DNA of 22,489 nt from Brevundimonas sp. UBA7534 (lineage in GTDB: Bacteria > Pseudomonadota > Alphaproteobacteria > Caulobacterales > Caulobacteraceae), in the NCBI RefSeq assembly GCF_002479325.1, contig NZ_DLMO01000062.1:1-22489 (forward strand), given 5' to 3'. This document shows positions 8,145 to 15,840 of the stretch, in pieces (position 1 is the first letter of the stretch; every line of letters begins with the position of its first letter). A model generated the notes under the pieces. That model was not told the DNA's origin and ran no database searches. It saw only the letters and a program-made list of their open reading frames with translations. The translations under genes and the position numbers were made by a program.

Positions 8145-9070
8145 TTGTCCTCGTCGACGGTCCCGACAGCTCTCAGCTGAACCAGGGGAACCACATCCTC
8201 CCGATAGGGCACGGCAACCTGATGCGGGAACGGAATTTCAATGTCGGCGGCGTCCAGCGCCTCCTTGCCGGCCTGCATCAGGTCGGCCTGGGTCTGCCAC
8301 CAGTCGCCGACCTGGACCCAGGCGTGCAGCGTCACTTGAACCGCGCTGTCCAGCAGGCCCGTCACCCCGGCCCACGGCGCGGGGTCGTGCAGCACCTTGG
8401 CGTGCGCCCCGGCGACGCCGGTCAGGACCTCGCGCGTCTGGCTCAGGTCCTCGCCGTAGCCAACGGTGAAGTTGATCTCGATCCGCCGCGTCTGCTGGCC
8501 GGTGATGTTGGTGACCGTGTCGCCCAGAACCTTGGCGTTGGGGATGACGATCTTGTGGTTGTTGGCGTTCGACAGCTGCGTGGTGAACAGGTCCAGCCTC
8601 TGCACGGATCCGGCGATCCCGCCCACGTCGATCACGTCGCCGACCTTGTAGGGCCGCAGGATCAGCAGCATGATGCCGGACGCCACGTTCGACAGCGTGC
8701 CCTGCAGCGCCAGGCCCACGGCCAGGGACGCCGCGCCCAGCACCGCGATGATCGAGGTCGTCTGCACGCCCAGCCGTTGCAGAACGGCGATCATGCCGAT
8801 GATGATGACGACCACCCGAACCACCTGGGTGGCGAAGCTGAGCACCGTCGGATCGTGACGGAAGCCGCGCACGCGCGACAGCGCCCGCCTCGCCGCCCCC
8901 GCCGCCCATTTGGAGGCGAACACGGTGATGACGAAGATCAGCACCGCAATGGTCAGGTTGATGGCGAAGTCGCCGGCCAGGTCGACCAGCTTGGCGACCA
9001 GGGCGGCGTCGACGGCGACGGCCTGTCGACCCGCCGCGACGGCTTCGGCTATGGGCGTGGGATTGGACAT
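8141..9070 (-). CDS. Small-conductance mechanosensitive ion channel (MscS family)
   Basis: A 309-residue MscS-type channel that opens under membrane tension and releases solutes during hypo-osmotic shock. Three hydrophobic segments are seen: about 36-56, 78-100, and the pore-lining helix region about 105-135. The last has the Ala/Gly-rich pattern AVLGAASLAVGLALQGTLSNVASGIMLL and then RPYKVGDVIDVGG, the hallmark of the MscS pore and beta domain. The cytoplasmic part contains VIPNAKVLGDTVTN and ends in a short acidic tail. It is close to E. coli MscS in size, without the large periplasmic domains of MscK-type proteins. No strong ribosome site precedes the ATG. It is the first gene of the minus-strand run and diverges from the antiporter gene across about 160 bp. 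Confidence 0.93.
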   Translation of the reverse strand: MSNPTPIAEAVAAGRQAVAVDAALVAKLVDLAGDFAINLTIAVLIFVITVFASKWAAGAARRALSRVRGFRHDPTVLSFATQVVRVVVIIIGMIAVLQRLGVQTTSIIAVLGAASLAVGLALQGTLSNVASGIMLLILRPYKVGDVIDVGGIAGSVQRLDLFTTQLSNANNHKIVIPNAKVLGDTVTNITGQQTRRIEINFTVGYGEDLSQTREVLTGVAGAHAKVLHDPAPWAGVTGLLDSAVQVTLHAWVQVGDWWQTQADLMQAGKEALDAADIEIPFPHQVAVPYREDVVPLVQLRAVGTVDEDK

Positions 9071-9231
9071 GCGGCGGGTCTAACGCCTCAGCGGGCGATT
9101 GGAACCCCGCCCGGGAAATTCTGCGGCCGAAACGCAGTTGCGCGACACCGCGTCGCCTTGTCGAATCGCAAAACGGTCACCAACTGCAAAGCATTCCGCA
9201 AGCCGACCCCTCGCCCGCGACAGGAGCCCCG

Positions 9232-10488
9232 ATGCCGCATGCCGACAGCCTGATCCTCACTCTCGTCGGGGGCTTCGTCCTGGCCTTCGTGTTCGGCATG
9301 TTGGCGCATCGTCTGAAACTATCGCCCCTGGTCGGCTATCTGGTCGCCGGCGTTCTGGTCGGCCCCTACACCGCCGGCTTCGTCGCGGACACCGAACTGG
9401 CTCCTCAACTGGCCGAGATCGGCGTCATCCTGCTGATGTTCGGCGTCGGCCTTCACTTCTCGCCCAAGGATTTGATGCAGGTGAGGAAGGTCGCCGTGCC
9501 CGGCGCCCTGGTCCAGATCGCCGTCGCGACCGTCCTGGGCTGGACCCTGGGCCGCTTCGTGCTGAAGCTGACGGACGTCGAGGCCCTGCTGATGGGCTTC
9601 GCCCTGTCCGTCGCCTCCACCGTCGTGCTGCTGCGCGCGCTTGAGGAACGCAAGCAGGTCAAGGGCGAGATCGGCCGTATCGCCGTCGGCTGGCTGATTG
9701 TCGAGGACCTGGTCATCGTCATCGCCCTGGTGATGCTGCCGATGGTGGTGGTGCCGGCCGGCACGCCGATGGACCTGGGCGCCCTGGGCGCCAACGTCGG
9801 CTGGACCCTGCTGAAGGTGGCGCTGTTCGTCGGCGTCATGCTGGTCGTGGGCGGCCGCGTCATGCCGTGGCTGCTGATCCGCATCGCCCACACCAAGTCG
9901 CGCGAGCTGTTCACCCTGGGCGTCCTGGCCATCGCCTTGGGCATCGCCTGGGTGGCCTATTTCCTGTTCCACTCGTTCGCGCTCGGCGCCTTCCTGGCCG
10001 GCCTGGTGATGAACGCCTCGCCGCTGGGCCATAACGCCGCCGAGCGGTCGCTGCCGCTGCGCGACGCCTTCGCCGTCCTGTTCTTCGTTTCGGTGGGGAT
10101 GTTGTTCGATCCGATGATCCTGGTGCGGGAACCGTGGGCCGTGCTGGGCGTCCTGGGCATCATCATCGTCGGCAAGTCTCTGGCCGCGCTGGCCATCACG
10201 CATCAGTTCGGCCTGGATCGCCCCACCGGCTTCACCGTCGCCGCCAGCCTGGCCCAGATCGGCGAGTTCTCCTTCATCCTGGCCGCCCTGGGGGTCAGCC
10301 TGGGCGCGATGAGCCGCGAGACCCACGACCTGATCCTGGCCGCAGCCCTGCTGTCGATCTCGCTGAACCCGTTCGTGTTCAAGCTGACCGACCGGCTGGG
10401 CGGCAAGCCCAAGCCGCCCAGGGGCGCCGAGCCCGAGGCGGCCGACGGCCCGGTGTTGGACGCCGTCAGCCCGCCCGCATCGGCCTAA
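9232..10488 (+). CDS. CPA2-family monovalent cation:proton antiporter (YbaL/KefB-like, no RCK domain)
   Basis: A 418-residue integral membrane transporter of the Na+/H+ exchanger fold (CPA2). Roughly eleven to twelve hydrophobic segments cover residues 1-390. Characteristic stretches are GVILLMFGVGLHFSPKDL, SVASTVVLLRALEER, GWLIVEDLVIVIAL, FFVSVGMLFDP and SLAQIGEFSFILAALG, matching the YbaL/Kef branch. YbaL and Kef proteins usually continue into a TrkA-N/RCK nucleotide-binding domain. Here the protein ends after a short Pro/Ala tail, so that regulatory domain is missing or encoded elsewhere. AGGAG at 9222-9226 sets the ATG at 9232. The ion (K+ or Na+) cannot be told from the sequence. Confidence 0.9.
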   Translation: MPHADSLILTLVGGFVLAFVFGMLAHRLKLSPLVGYLVAGVLVGPYTAGFVADTELAPQLAEIGVILLMFGVGLHFSPKDLMQVRKVAVPGALVQIAVATVLGWTLGRFVLKLTDVEALLMGFALSVASTVVLLRALEERKQVKGEIGRIAVGWLIVEDLVIVIALVMLPMVVVPAGTPMDLGALGANVGWTLLKVALFVGVMLVVGGRVMPWLLIRIAHTKSRELFTLGVLAIALGIAWVAYFLFHSFALGAFLAGLVMNASPLGHNAAERSLPLRDAFAVLFFVSVGMLFDPMILVREPWAVLGVLGIIIVGKSLAALAITHQFGLDRPTGFTVAASLAQIGEFSFILAALGVSLGAMSRETHDLILAAALLSISLNPFVFKLTDRLGGKPKPPRGAEPEAADGPVLDAVSPPASA

Positions 10489-10529
10489 AGGCCCCTTGCG
10501 GGCGCCGCCGGCCGCGCTATCGTCGCCCC

Positions 10530-10730
10530 ATGGACACCGCAACGACCGAACTGGCGACCCTCCACTACGGCGACGGCGAATTCGCCGTCCTGAAGCCGGG
10601 GCGCTTCGTGCGGTGCGCCGTCACCGACAAGGCGATTCCCCTGGAGGCGCTCCGATACTGGAGCCCGACCCGCCAGGAAGCCTATTGGGGTCCGGGCGAG
10701 TTCATAGCGCGCCTGAACACGGCCGATTAG
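10530..10730 (+). CDS. DUF2093 domain protein
   Basis: A 66-residue protein of the small alphaproteobacterial DUF2093 family. The core LHYGDGEFAVLKPGRFVRCAVTDK followed by IPLEALRYWSPTRQEAYWGP is the family signature and fills nearly the whole protein. A single cysteine is present; there is no signal peptide or membrane segment, so a cytoplasmic role is expected. Function unknown. It begins 41 bp after the antiporter stop on the same strand and may be co-transcribed with it. No strong ribosome site is visible before the ATG. Confidence 0.88.
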   Translation: MDTATTELATLHYGDGEFAVLKPGRFVRCAVTDKAIPLEALRYWSPTRQEAYWGPGEFIARLNTAD

Positions 10731-10809
10731 AACCCATCGTACGGCGAAGCTTGAACACTGATCCTCAATGGTTCGGCGTCATCGTGGCGGTCCATAGACT
10801 GAGCCTTTC

Positions 10810-11316
10810 ATGACCGCCGCCCTGCAATCGCTCAACGTCCTTCTGGTCGATGACAACCAGCACATGCGCGCCATCGCGGCCGCCGTGTTGCATTCCGCCA
10901 ATATCCGCAACGTGCGCGAAGCGCCGGACGGCGCGACGGCCTTCGAACTGCTGCGCCAGTATCCCGTCGACCTGGCCATCGTGGACTTCAACATGTTTCC
11001 GTTGGACGGGGTGGAGTTCACCCGTCTGGTGCGCAACAGCCCCGACAGTCCCAACGTCTATCTGCCCATCATCATGATGACCGGCCACGCCGAGAAGAAG
11101 CGCGTGACCGAGGCGCGCGATGCGGGCGTCACCGAGTTCGTGGTCAAGCCGATCACGGCCAAGGCGGTGCTGGACCGGCTCAATGCGGTGATCTTCAAGC
11201 CCCGCGCCTTCGTCAAGACGGACGGCTATTTCGGCCCCTGCCGTCGCCGCCGCGACCTGGAGGGCTACGCCGGCCCGTTCAGGCGGTCCGCCGACGGACG
11301 ATCCAGCGCCGCATAG
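10810..11316 (+). CDS. Single-domain CheY-like response regulator with Arg-rich tail
   Basis: A 168-residue response regulator with one receiver domain (about residues 8-126). The acidic pair is Asp14/Asp15, the phospho-acceptor Asp59 lies in IVDFNMFPLDG, the conserved Thr is at 91 (MMTG) and Lys at 113 (VVKPI), so all switch residues are present. There is no DNA-binding or enzymatic domain. The C-terminal 40 residues carry FVKTDGYFGPCRRRRD and a second GPFRRS, resembling the GPDRRR-type tails found on some alphaproteobacterial single-domain receivers. The partner is unknown. Its last 52 bases overlap the 3' end of the convergent acyltransferase gene. Confidence 0.9.
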   Translation: MTAALQSLNVLLVDDNQHMRAIAAAVLHSANIRNVREAPDGATAFELLRQYPVDLAIVDFNMFPLDGVEFTRLVRNSPDSPNVYLPIIMMTGHAEKKRVTEARDAGVTEFVVKPITAKAVLDRLNAVIFKPRAFVKTDGYFGPCRRRRDLEGYAGPFRRSADGRSSAA

Positions 11317-12284
11317 ACCTTGTCGGGCCAGCGCTTGTGGACCCAGAACCAGTCCACGGGATGTTCGCGCACGCGATCCTCGACGAAGCGGTTGGCGGCC
11401 TGCACGCCGGCCAGCACGTCGGCGGCCTTGTCCTGGGTTTCCTGGACCACGATCGGCTCATGCGCGGTCACGCGGAACCTCACGCCCGGCAGTCGCGTCA
11501 CCGACAGCGGCTGCATGATCGTCCCGAACTTCAAGGCCAGCCGCGCCGCGCCGGGCGAGGCGTTGACCGGCTGGCCGAAGAACTCGACCTCCGGCCCCTG
11601 ATTGTATTTCTGGTCGACCAGCAGGGCGATGGAGTCGCCGCGCTTCATTCCCGCCATCAGCTCGCGCGTGCCGTCGCCCTTGGGCGCGAACAGCCGGATG
11701 CCGTAGCGCTCGCGGCTCTGGCGGATCAGGGCGTCGACGTAAGGGTTGTTCGCCGCCCGATACGTGACCTGGCACGGCACGCCCGAGGCCATGATGACCG
11801 CCGCCATCACCTCGAAATTAGCCAGATGGCCCGAGATCAGCACGGCGGGCCGGCCGCTGTCGCGGATGGCGTGCAGCCGCTCCATCCCCTCCACCTCGAC
11901 GCGTCCGCCCTCGGGCGTCAGCCGGTCCATGACCGCCAGTTCGGCGAAGGTTCGACCGGTCTGATCCCACTGGTCCAGCGCCAGTTGCTGTCGCTCGGCC
12001 GCCTCCATGTCGGGGAAGGCGATCCGCAGGTTGCGCATCACCGTCTTCTGGGTGCCCGTCAGCGGTCCCAGGGTCCGCAGCAGCCAGCCGCCCAGGCCAG
12101 AGGCCCGCTCCACCCCCAGCAGCCGCAGGAAGGCGAACAGCGACCGGAAGGCGAGCGCCTCCAGCCGCCAGACGACATCCTGCCGAAAGTCTTTTGCGCC
12201 ACCGCCCTTTGGGCTGCTTGGGCGCAGATTTTGCTCCGCGCTACCGCCCTCTGGGCTGCTTGAGCGCTCGTGTTCACCAGGCAA
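11265..12284 (-). CDS. LpxL/HtrB-like lipid A lauroyl acyltransferase (lysophospholipid acyltransferase family)
   Basis: Up to 339 residues. The LPLAT core spans about residues 80-325 with the catalytic-type HxxxxE in ISGHLANFEVM, later RGDSIALLVDQKYNQGPEVEFFG, and the C-terminal WFWVHKRWPDK box typical of LpxL/LpxM acyltransferases. These enzymes add secondary acyl chains to lipid A precursors at the inner membrane. A TTG at 12284 is the first usable in-frame start and overlaps the end of the upstream SDR gene. No ATG or GTG lies in frame before the conserved region, so residues about 5-32, encoded by two copies of a 29-bp repeat, appear to be part of the protein. If initiation instead occurs at a CTG or other weak codon downstream, the repeat would be untranslated. 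Confidence 0.85.
   Translation of the reverse strand: MPGEHERSSSPEGGSAEQNLRPSSPKGGGAKDFRQDVVWRLEALAFRSLFAFLRLLGVERASGLGGWLLRTLGPLTGTQKTVMRNLRIAFPDMEAAERQQLALDQWDQTGRTFAELAVMDRLTPEGGRVEVEGMERLHAIRDSGRPAVLISGHLANFEVMAAVIMASGVPCQVTYRAANNPYVDALIRQSRERYGIRLFAPKGDGTRELMAGMKRGDSIALLVDQKYNQGPEVEFFGQPVNASPGAARLALKFGTIMQPLSVTRLPGVRFRVTAHEPIVVQETQDKAADVLAGVQAANRFVEDRVREHPVDWFWVHKRWPDKVYAALDRPSADRLNGPA
12196..12266. repeat. Two direct copies of a 29-bp GC-rich repeat
   Basis: The copies lie at 12196-12224 and 12238-12266, separated by 13 bp, and match at 26 of 29 positions by eye. Each contains the short dyad GCCCTTTGGGC or GCCCTCTGGGC, so each can form a small hairpin. Both sit inside the 5' part of the acyltransferase reading frame and are read in the same frame on the minus strand, giving the duplicated peptides SSPEGGSA and SSPKGGGA. 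This looks like a short interspersed palindromic repeat family tolerated in coding sequence. Confidence 0.75.
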
Positions 12285-13044
12285 TCGTCAGTCCGCCGTC
12301 CACCACCAGGGTCTGGCCGGTCACATAGGCCGACGCAGGGCTGCACAGATAGACCGCCGTGCCCGCGATTTCATCGGGCTGGCCGATCCGTTTCAGCGGC
12401 GCGGGCTCGGTGACCGTCTTCAGCAGCTCGGGATTCTCCCACAGATATTTGGCGAAATCGGTCTTCACCAGGCCGGGCGCGATGCAGTTCACCCGCACGT
12501 TCGACGGCCCGTATTCAACCGCCAGGTTGCGCGCCAGCTGCATGTCGGCGGCCTTGGAGATGTTGTAGGCGCCGATCAACGCATTCCCACGCAACCCGCC
12601 GATGGACGAGATGATCAGGATCGCCCCGTCCTTACGCTCCAGCATCTGCGGCGCGACCATCTGGATCAGCCAGTGGTTGGAGATGACGTTGTTCTGGAGA
12701 ATCTTCTCGAACTGCTCGTCGGCGATGCCCGCCATCGGCCCGGCGTAGGGGTTTGTCGCGGCGTTGCAGACCAGGATGTCGACCCGGCCGAAGGCGCTGT
12801 TGGTCTCGACCACCAGGCGCTGCAGTTCGTCCTTGGAGGCGATGTTGGCGGGAACCGCGATCGCCCGCCCCTCGCCGTACTTGCCGTTGATCTCGGCCGC
12901 CACCTCGTCGCACGGTCCGGCCTTGCGCGACGAGATCACGACCTTGGCCCCGTGTTCCGCCAGCCGTTCGGCGATCGCCTTGCCGATTCCGCGCGACGAG
13001 CCCGTGATGACGGCGACCTTTCCGGTCAGATCGAACAGTTCCAT
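12274..13044 (-). CDS. Short-chain dehydrogenase/reductase (SDR family)
   Basis: A 256-residue classical SDR. It has the cofactor motif TGSSRGIG near the N-terminus, the NAAT-type motif CNAATNP, the active-site serine in IISSIGG, the catalytic YNISK (Tyr-x-x-x-Lys), and a C-terminal PLKRIGQPDEIAGTAVYLCSPAS...VDGG tail. An SRK directly after the second strand suggests NADP(H) preference (inference). I start at the ATG at 13044, giving MELFDLTGKVAVITG. It has an AGGGGAA ribosome site and matches usual SDR length; the frame stays open to 13143 but that extension looks non-coding. The substrate is not determinable. Its stop overlaps the TTG start of the acyltransferase, so the two are translationally coupled. 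Confidence 0.92.
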   Translation of the reverse strand: MELFDLTGKVAVITGSSRGIGKAIAERLAEHGAKVVISSRKAGPCDEVAAEINGKYGEGRAIAVPANIASKDELQRLVVETNSAFGRVDILVCNAATNPYAGPMAGIADEQFEKILQNNVISNHWLIQMVAPQMLERKDGAILIISSIGGLRGNALIGAYNISKAADMQLARNLAVEYGPSNVRVNCIAPGLVKTDFAKYLWENPELLKTVTEPAPLKRIGQPDEIAGTAVYLCSPASAYVTGQTLVVDGGLTIAW

Positions 13045-13151
13045 GCGTTTCCCCTGGGTTATGGACGGGGATATTTCCCGCGCCGCTCTAGCCGAATGTC
13101 CTTGATACCCCGATACTCGGGCGATTCCATACGGGAGCGACAAGCGCCACG

Positions 13152-14426
13152 ATGCGCACCATCACCTCGGGCTTCCTCTATTTCGCCTATCTGTTCCTCG
13201 GCCTGACCGTGGGCGCCTTCCTGTGGCGCGCCGGACTGGGGATCGGCGCGGGCGTGGCGGGGGCGCTGGGGGCGCTGGGTCTGCTCGCCGCCTTCCACGG
13301 CATCGTCACCGGCGTGGCGGAGCGGCGCGCCCTGAAAAAGGAGATCGCCCAGGTCCGCGAGGCGCACCGTCTCTTGGCCGATGCGATGGAGTCGACCCAG
13401 GGCGCCCTGACCGAACTGGCCGAGGCGATCGAGACCGGGGCCCTGGCCGGCGCCGACCAGCTGACCGGCGAGGTGCGGATGCTGGAAAGCCTGGTCCAGC
13501 AGATGAGCGACAGCATCGACCAGCGCCTGTCGGCCGCCCCGACCATCGGCCTGGACACCTTCGAGGGCCGTCGCCAGGCCCAGTCCAACGTCCTGCTCCA
13601 GACCATCCACGAGGCGCTCAGCGAGAACCGGGTCGATCTCTACCTGCAGCCGGTGGTCTCCCTGCCCCAGCGCCGGACCATATTCTACGAAAGCTTCACC
13701 CGTCTCCGCGACGCCTCGGACCGGGTCATGATGCCGGCCGAGTATCTGTCGGTCGCCGAAGGCGAAGGCCTGGTGCCGGCCATCGACAATCTGCTGCTGT
13801 TCCGCTGCGCCCAGATTGTGCGCCGGCTGGCGCGCCAGGACCGCAAGGTGGGCGTCTTCTGCAACGTCGCCCTGACCAGCCTGGGCGACGAGGCCTTCTT
13901 TCCCAAATTCCTCGACTTCCTGAGCGAGAATCGCGACCTCAACCAGGCGCTGATCTTCGAACTGGGCCAGGCCACCTTTGACGCGCGCGGCGCCGTCGAG
14001 GCGCGCAACATGGCAAAGCTGGCCGACCTGGGCTTCCGCTTCTCGCTGGACAAGGTCCAGACCCTGGACCTGGATTTCGCCGACCTTCAGCGCTCGGACG
14101 TCAAATTCATCAAGGTCTCGGCCGACCTGCTGATCGAGCAGTTGCTGGACCTCGACGGCGGCGCGCCCCTGCGCTCCATGCCCGACATCCAGGCCGCCGA
14201 CTTCGCCGGCCTGACTCGTCGCTACGGCGTCGAGGTGATCGCCGAGAAGGTCGAGAACGAGCGCCAGGTGGTCGACATCCTGGAACTGGACGTCGGCATG
14301 GGCCAGGGCCACCTGTTCGGCGAGCCGCGCGCCATCAAGGAGCAGGTTCTGGCCGAGACCGACCCGCCGGCCGAGTTCCTGCGCTCCACCCTGCGCAGCG
14401 CCGAACAGCGTCGCCGCTTCCACTGA
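13152..14426 (+). CDS. tipF: Degenerate EAL-domain protein, TipF-like flagellar polarity factor
   Basis: 424 residues. Two N-terminal membrane segments (about 5-25 and 30-55), a coiled-coil region (about 58-130), then an EAL domain (about 150-395). This is the architecture of Caulobacter TipF, a c-di-GMP receptor that marks the new pole for flagellum assembly. The EAL domain looks catalytically dead: the signature is E180-S-F instead of EAL, and the metal-binding DDFGTG loop is replaced by LDKVQT around Asp300. Glu270, Lys318, Glu365 and Gln385 of the remaining conserved positions are kept. That pattern suits ligand binding without phosphodiesterase activity. A GGGAG site lies upstream of the ATG. 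TipF is preferred over a generic EAL protein because of the membrane and coiled-coil layout and the lineage. Confidence 0.82.
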   Translation: MRTITSGFLYFAYLFLGLTVGAFLWRAGLGIGAGVAGALGALGLLAAFHGIVTGVAERRALKKEIAQVREAHRLLADAMESTQGALTELAEAIETGALAGADQLTGEVRMLESLVQQMSDSIDQRLSAAPTIGLDTFEGRRQAQSNVLLQTIHEALSENRVDLYLQPVVSLPQRRTIFYESFTRLRDASDRVMMPAEYLSVAEGEGLVPAIDNLLLFRCAQIVRRLARQDRKVGVFCNVALTSLGDEAFFPKFLDFLSENRDLNQALIFELGQATFDARGAVEARNMAKLADLGFRFSLDKVQTLDLDFADLQRSDVKFIKVSADLLIEQLLDLDGGAPLRSMPDIQAADFAGLTRRYGVEVIAEKVENERQVVDILELDVGMGQGHLFGEPRAIKEQVLAETDPPAEFLRSTLRSAEQRRRFH

Positions 14427-14470
14427 GGCACGCCCTTCTCGCGGCGCATCGGACGGGCTAGGACCGCTCC

Positions 14471-15340
14471 ATGACCCTCCCCCAAGCCCTGCCCCATCTC
14501 GGCGCCGTCGCCGACGACTACGACATCCTGCTCTGCGACGTCTGGGGGGTGATTCATAACGGCCGCGAAAGCTGGCCGGACGCCTGCCAGGCCCTGACCC
14601 GATTCAACCAGCAGGGCGGCCATGTCGTCCTGATCTCCAACTCCCCTCGCCCGGCCACGGACGTGATCGCCCAGCTGGATGGCCTGGGCGTGCCGCGCGA
14701 CAGCTGGAAGGCCTTCGTCACCTCCGGTGACGCCACCCGTGCTGAACTGGCCAAGCGCGCCCCCGGCCCGGCCTGGATCGTCGGTCCCGAGCGCGACGCC
14801 CCTCTCTACGCCGGACTGGGCCTGGACCGGGCCGCCGGCGCCGCCGACGCCGCCTTCATCTCCGTCACCGGCCCGGTCGACGACGAGGTCGAAACGCCAG
14901 AGGATTACCGTGAGCGCTTCCAGCAGGGCGCCCAGCGCGACCTGGAGCTGATTTGCGCCAATCCCGACCGGGTTGTGCAGCGCGGCGACAGGCTGATCTA
15001 CTGCGGCGGCGCCCTGGCCGACCTCTATGAATCGCTGGGCGGCCGCGTGGTCATGGCGGGCAAGCCCTACGCCCCCATCTACGACCTGGCGATTCGCGAA
15101 GCCGAGGCGCTCCTGGCCGGACCGGTCGACCGGTCCCGCATCCTGTGCATCGGCGACGGCGTGGTGACGGACGTCATGGGCGCCAATGCGCAGGGCCTGG
15201 ACTGCCTGTTCATCGCCCAGGGCATCCACGGCGACCAGGCCAAGGGTCCCGACGGCGCCCTCGATCCCGCCCGCGCCGCCGATCTGCTGAAGGCGGAAAC
15301 GACCTACGCCCGCTACGCCGCGCTCGAACTGGCGTGGTGA
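14471..15340 (+). CDS. HAD-superfamily class IIA hydrolase (TIGR01459-like)
   Basis: 289 residues of the class IIA HAD group (NagD/p-nitrophenyl phosphatase-like). The nucleophile Asp23 is in CDVWGVIHNG, where the second Asp of the usual DxD is Trp, as I recall for the TIGR01459 subfamily. Motif II is in LISNSPR, the motif III lysine is in MAGKPY, and the acidic motif IV is CIGDGVVTDVMGA. The cap between about 75 and 200 matches class IIA. It should hydrolyse a phosphorylated metabolite; the substrate is unknown. It begins 44 bp after tipF and is followed by maoC and ribF on the same strand. Its place next to ribF makes a flavin-pathway phosphatase conceivable, but that is only a neighbourhood inference. 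Confidence 0.88.
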   Translation: MTLPQALPHLGAVADDYDILLCDVWGVIHNGRESWPDACQALTRFNQQGGHVVLISNSPRPATDVIAQLDGLGVPRDSWKAFVTSGDATRAELAKRAPGPAWIVGPERDAPLYAGLGLDRAAGAADAAFISVTGPVDDEVETPEDYRERFQQGAQRDLELICANPDRVVQRGDRLIYCGGALADLYESLGGRVVMAGKPYAPIYDLAIREAEALLAGPVDRSRILCIGDGVVTDVMGANAQGLDCLFIAQGIHGDQAKGPDGALDPARAADLLKAETTYARYAALELAW

Positions 15341-15378
15341 GGATGGCCATTTCGCCGCACCCCCGCTAAAGCCGTCCG

Positions 15379-15840
15379 ATGGTCGATCTGGTTCAACAGC
15401 ATCCGTCCGGGGGCTATATCCTGGATGAACTTCACGTCGGCATGGCCGCCGAGAAGATCGTCGTGGCGACGGAGCAGCGAATCCAGCTGTTCGCCGAGGC
15501 GTCCGACGATTTCAACCCGGTGCATCTGGACGAGGCTTTCGCCTCCAAGACCGCCTATCGCGGCCGGATCGCCCACGGCCTGCTCAGCGCCTCGTTCGGC
15601 TCGGCGGTGGTCGGCACCATCCTGCCCGGCGCGGGGTCGATCTACATTTCCCAGACCCTGGCCTTCCACCAGCCTGTTCGCATCGACGACGAAGTCCGCG
15701 TCGTCATCACCGTCATCGAGGTCGAGCCGGATTCGGCCCGCGTGAAGCTGAGCTGCGAGGGCTTCGTCAACGGCGCCCTGATCATGGATGGCGTCGCGGT
15801 CGTCCGGGTGCCGCGTCGGCGCAAGCCTTCCGCCCGCTGA
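15379..15840 (+). CDS. MaoC-like (R)-specific enoyl-CoA hydratase
   Basis: A 153-residue single hot-dog domain of the MaoC/hydratase 2 family, which hydrates trans-2-enoyl-CoA to (R)-3-hydroxyacyl-CoA. The catalytic signature is ASDDFNPVHLDE with Asp44 and His49, followed by GRIAHGLLSAS, all intact. Length is typical of a stand-alone PhaJ-like enzyme. The stop TGA shares its last base with the ATG of ribF (TGATG), so the two genes are translationally coupled. The physiological substrate (fatty acid, PHA precursor or other acyl-CoA) cannot be read from the sequence. Confidence 0.9.
   Translation: MVDLVQQHPSGGYILDELHVGMAAEKIVVATEQRIQLFAEASDDFNPVHLDEAFASKTAYRGRIAHGLLSASFGSAVVGTILPGAGSIYISQTLAFHQPVRIDDEVRVVITVIEVEPDSARVKLSCEGFVNGALIMDGVAVVRVPRRRKPSAR

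Noticed and set aside
9319..10542. 407-codon minus-strand frame opposite the antiporter
   Set aside because: Composition is Gln/His/Asp-rich, the usual antisense of a hydrophobic membrane protein; no domain.
10751..10800. TTGAAC as a -35 element for the response regulator gene
   Set aside because: No acceptable -10 sequence at a suitable distance.
13059..14423. 454-codon minus-strand frame opposite tipF
   Set aside because: No start signal or domain; the opposite strand encodes a clear EAL protein.
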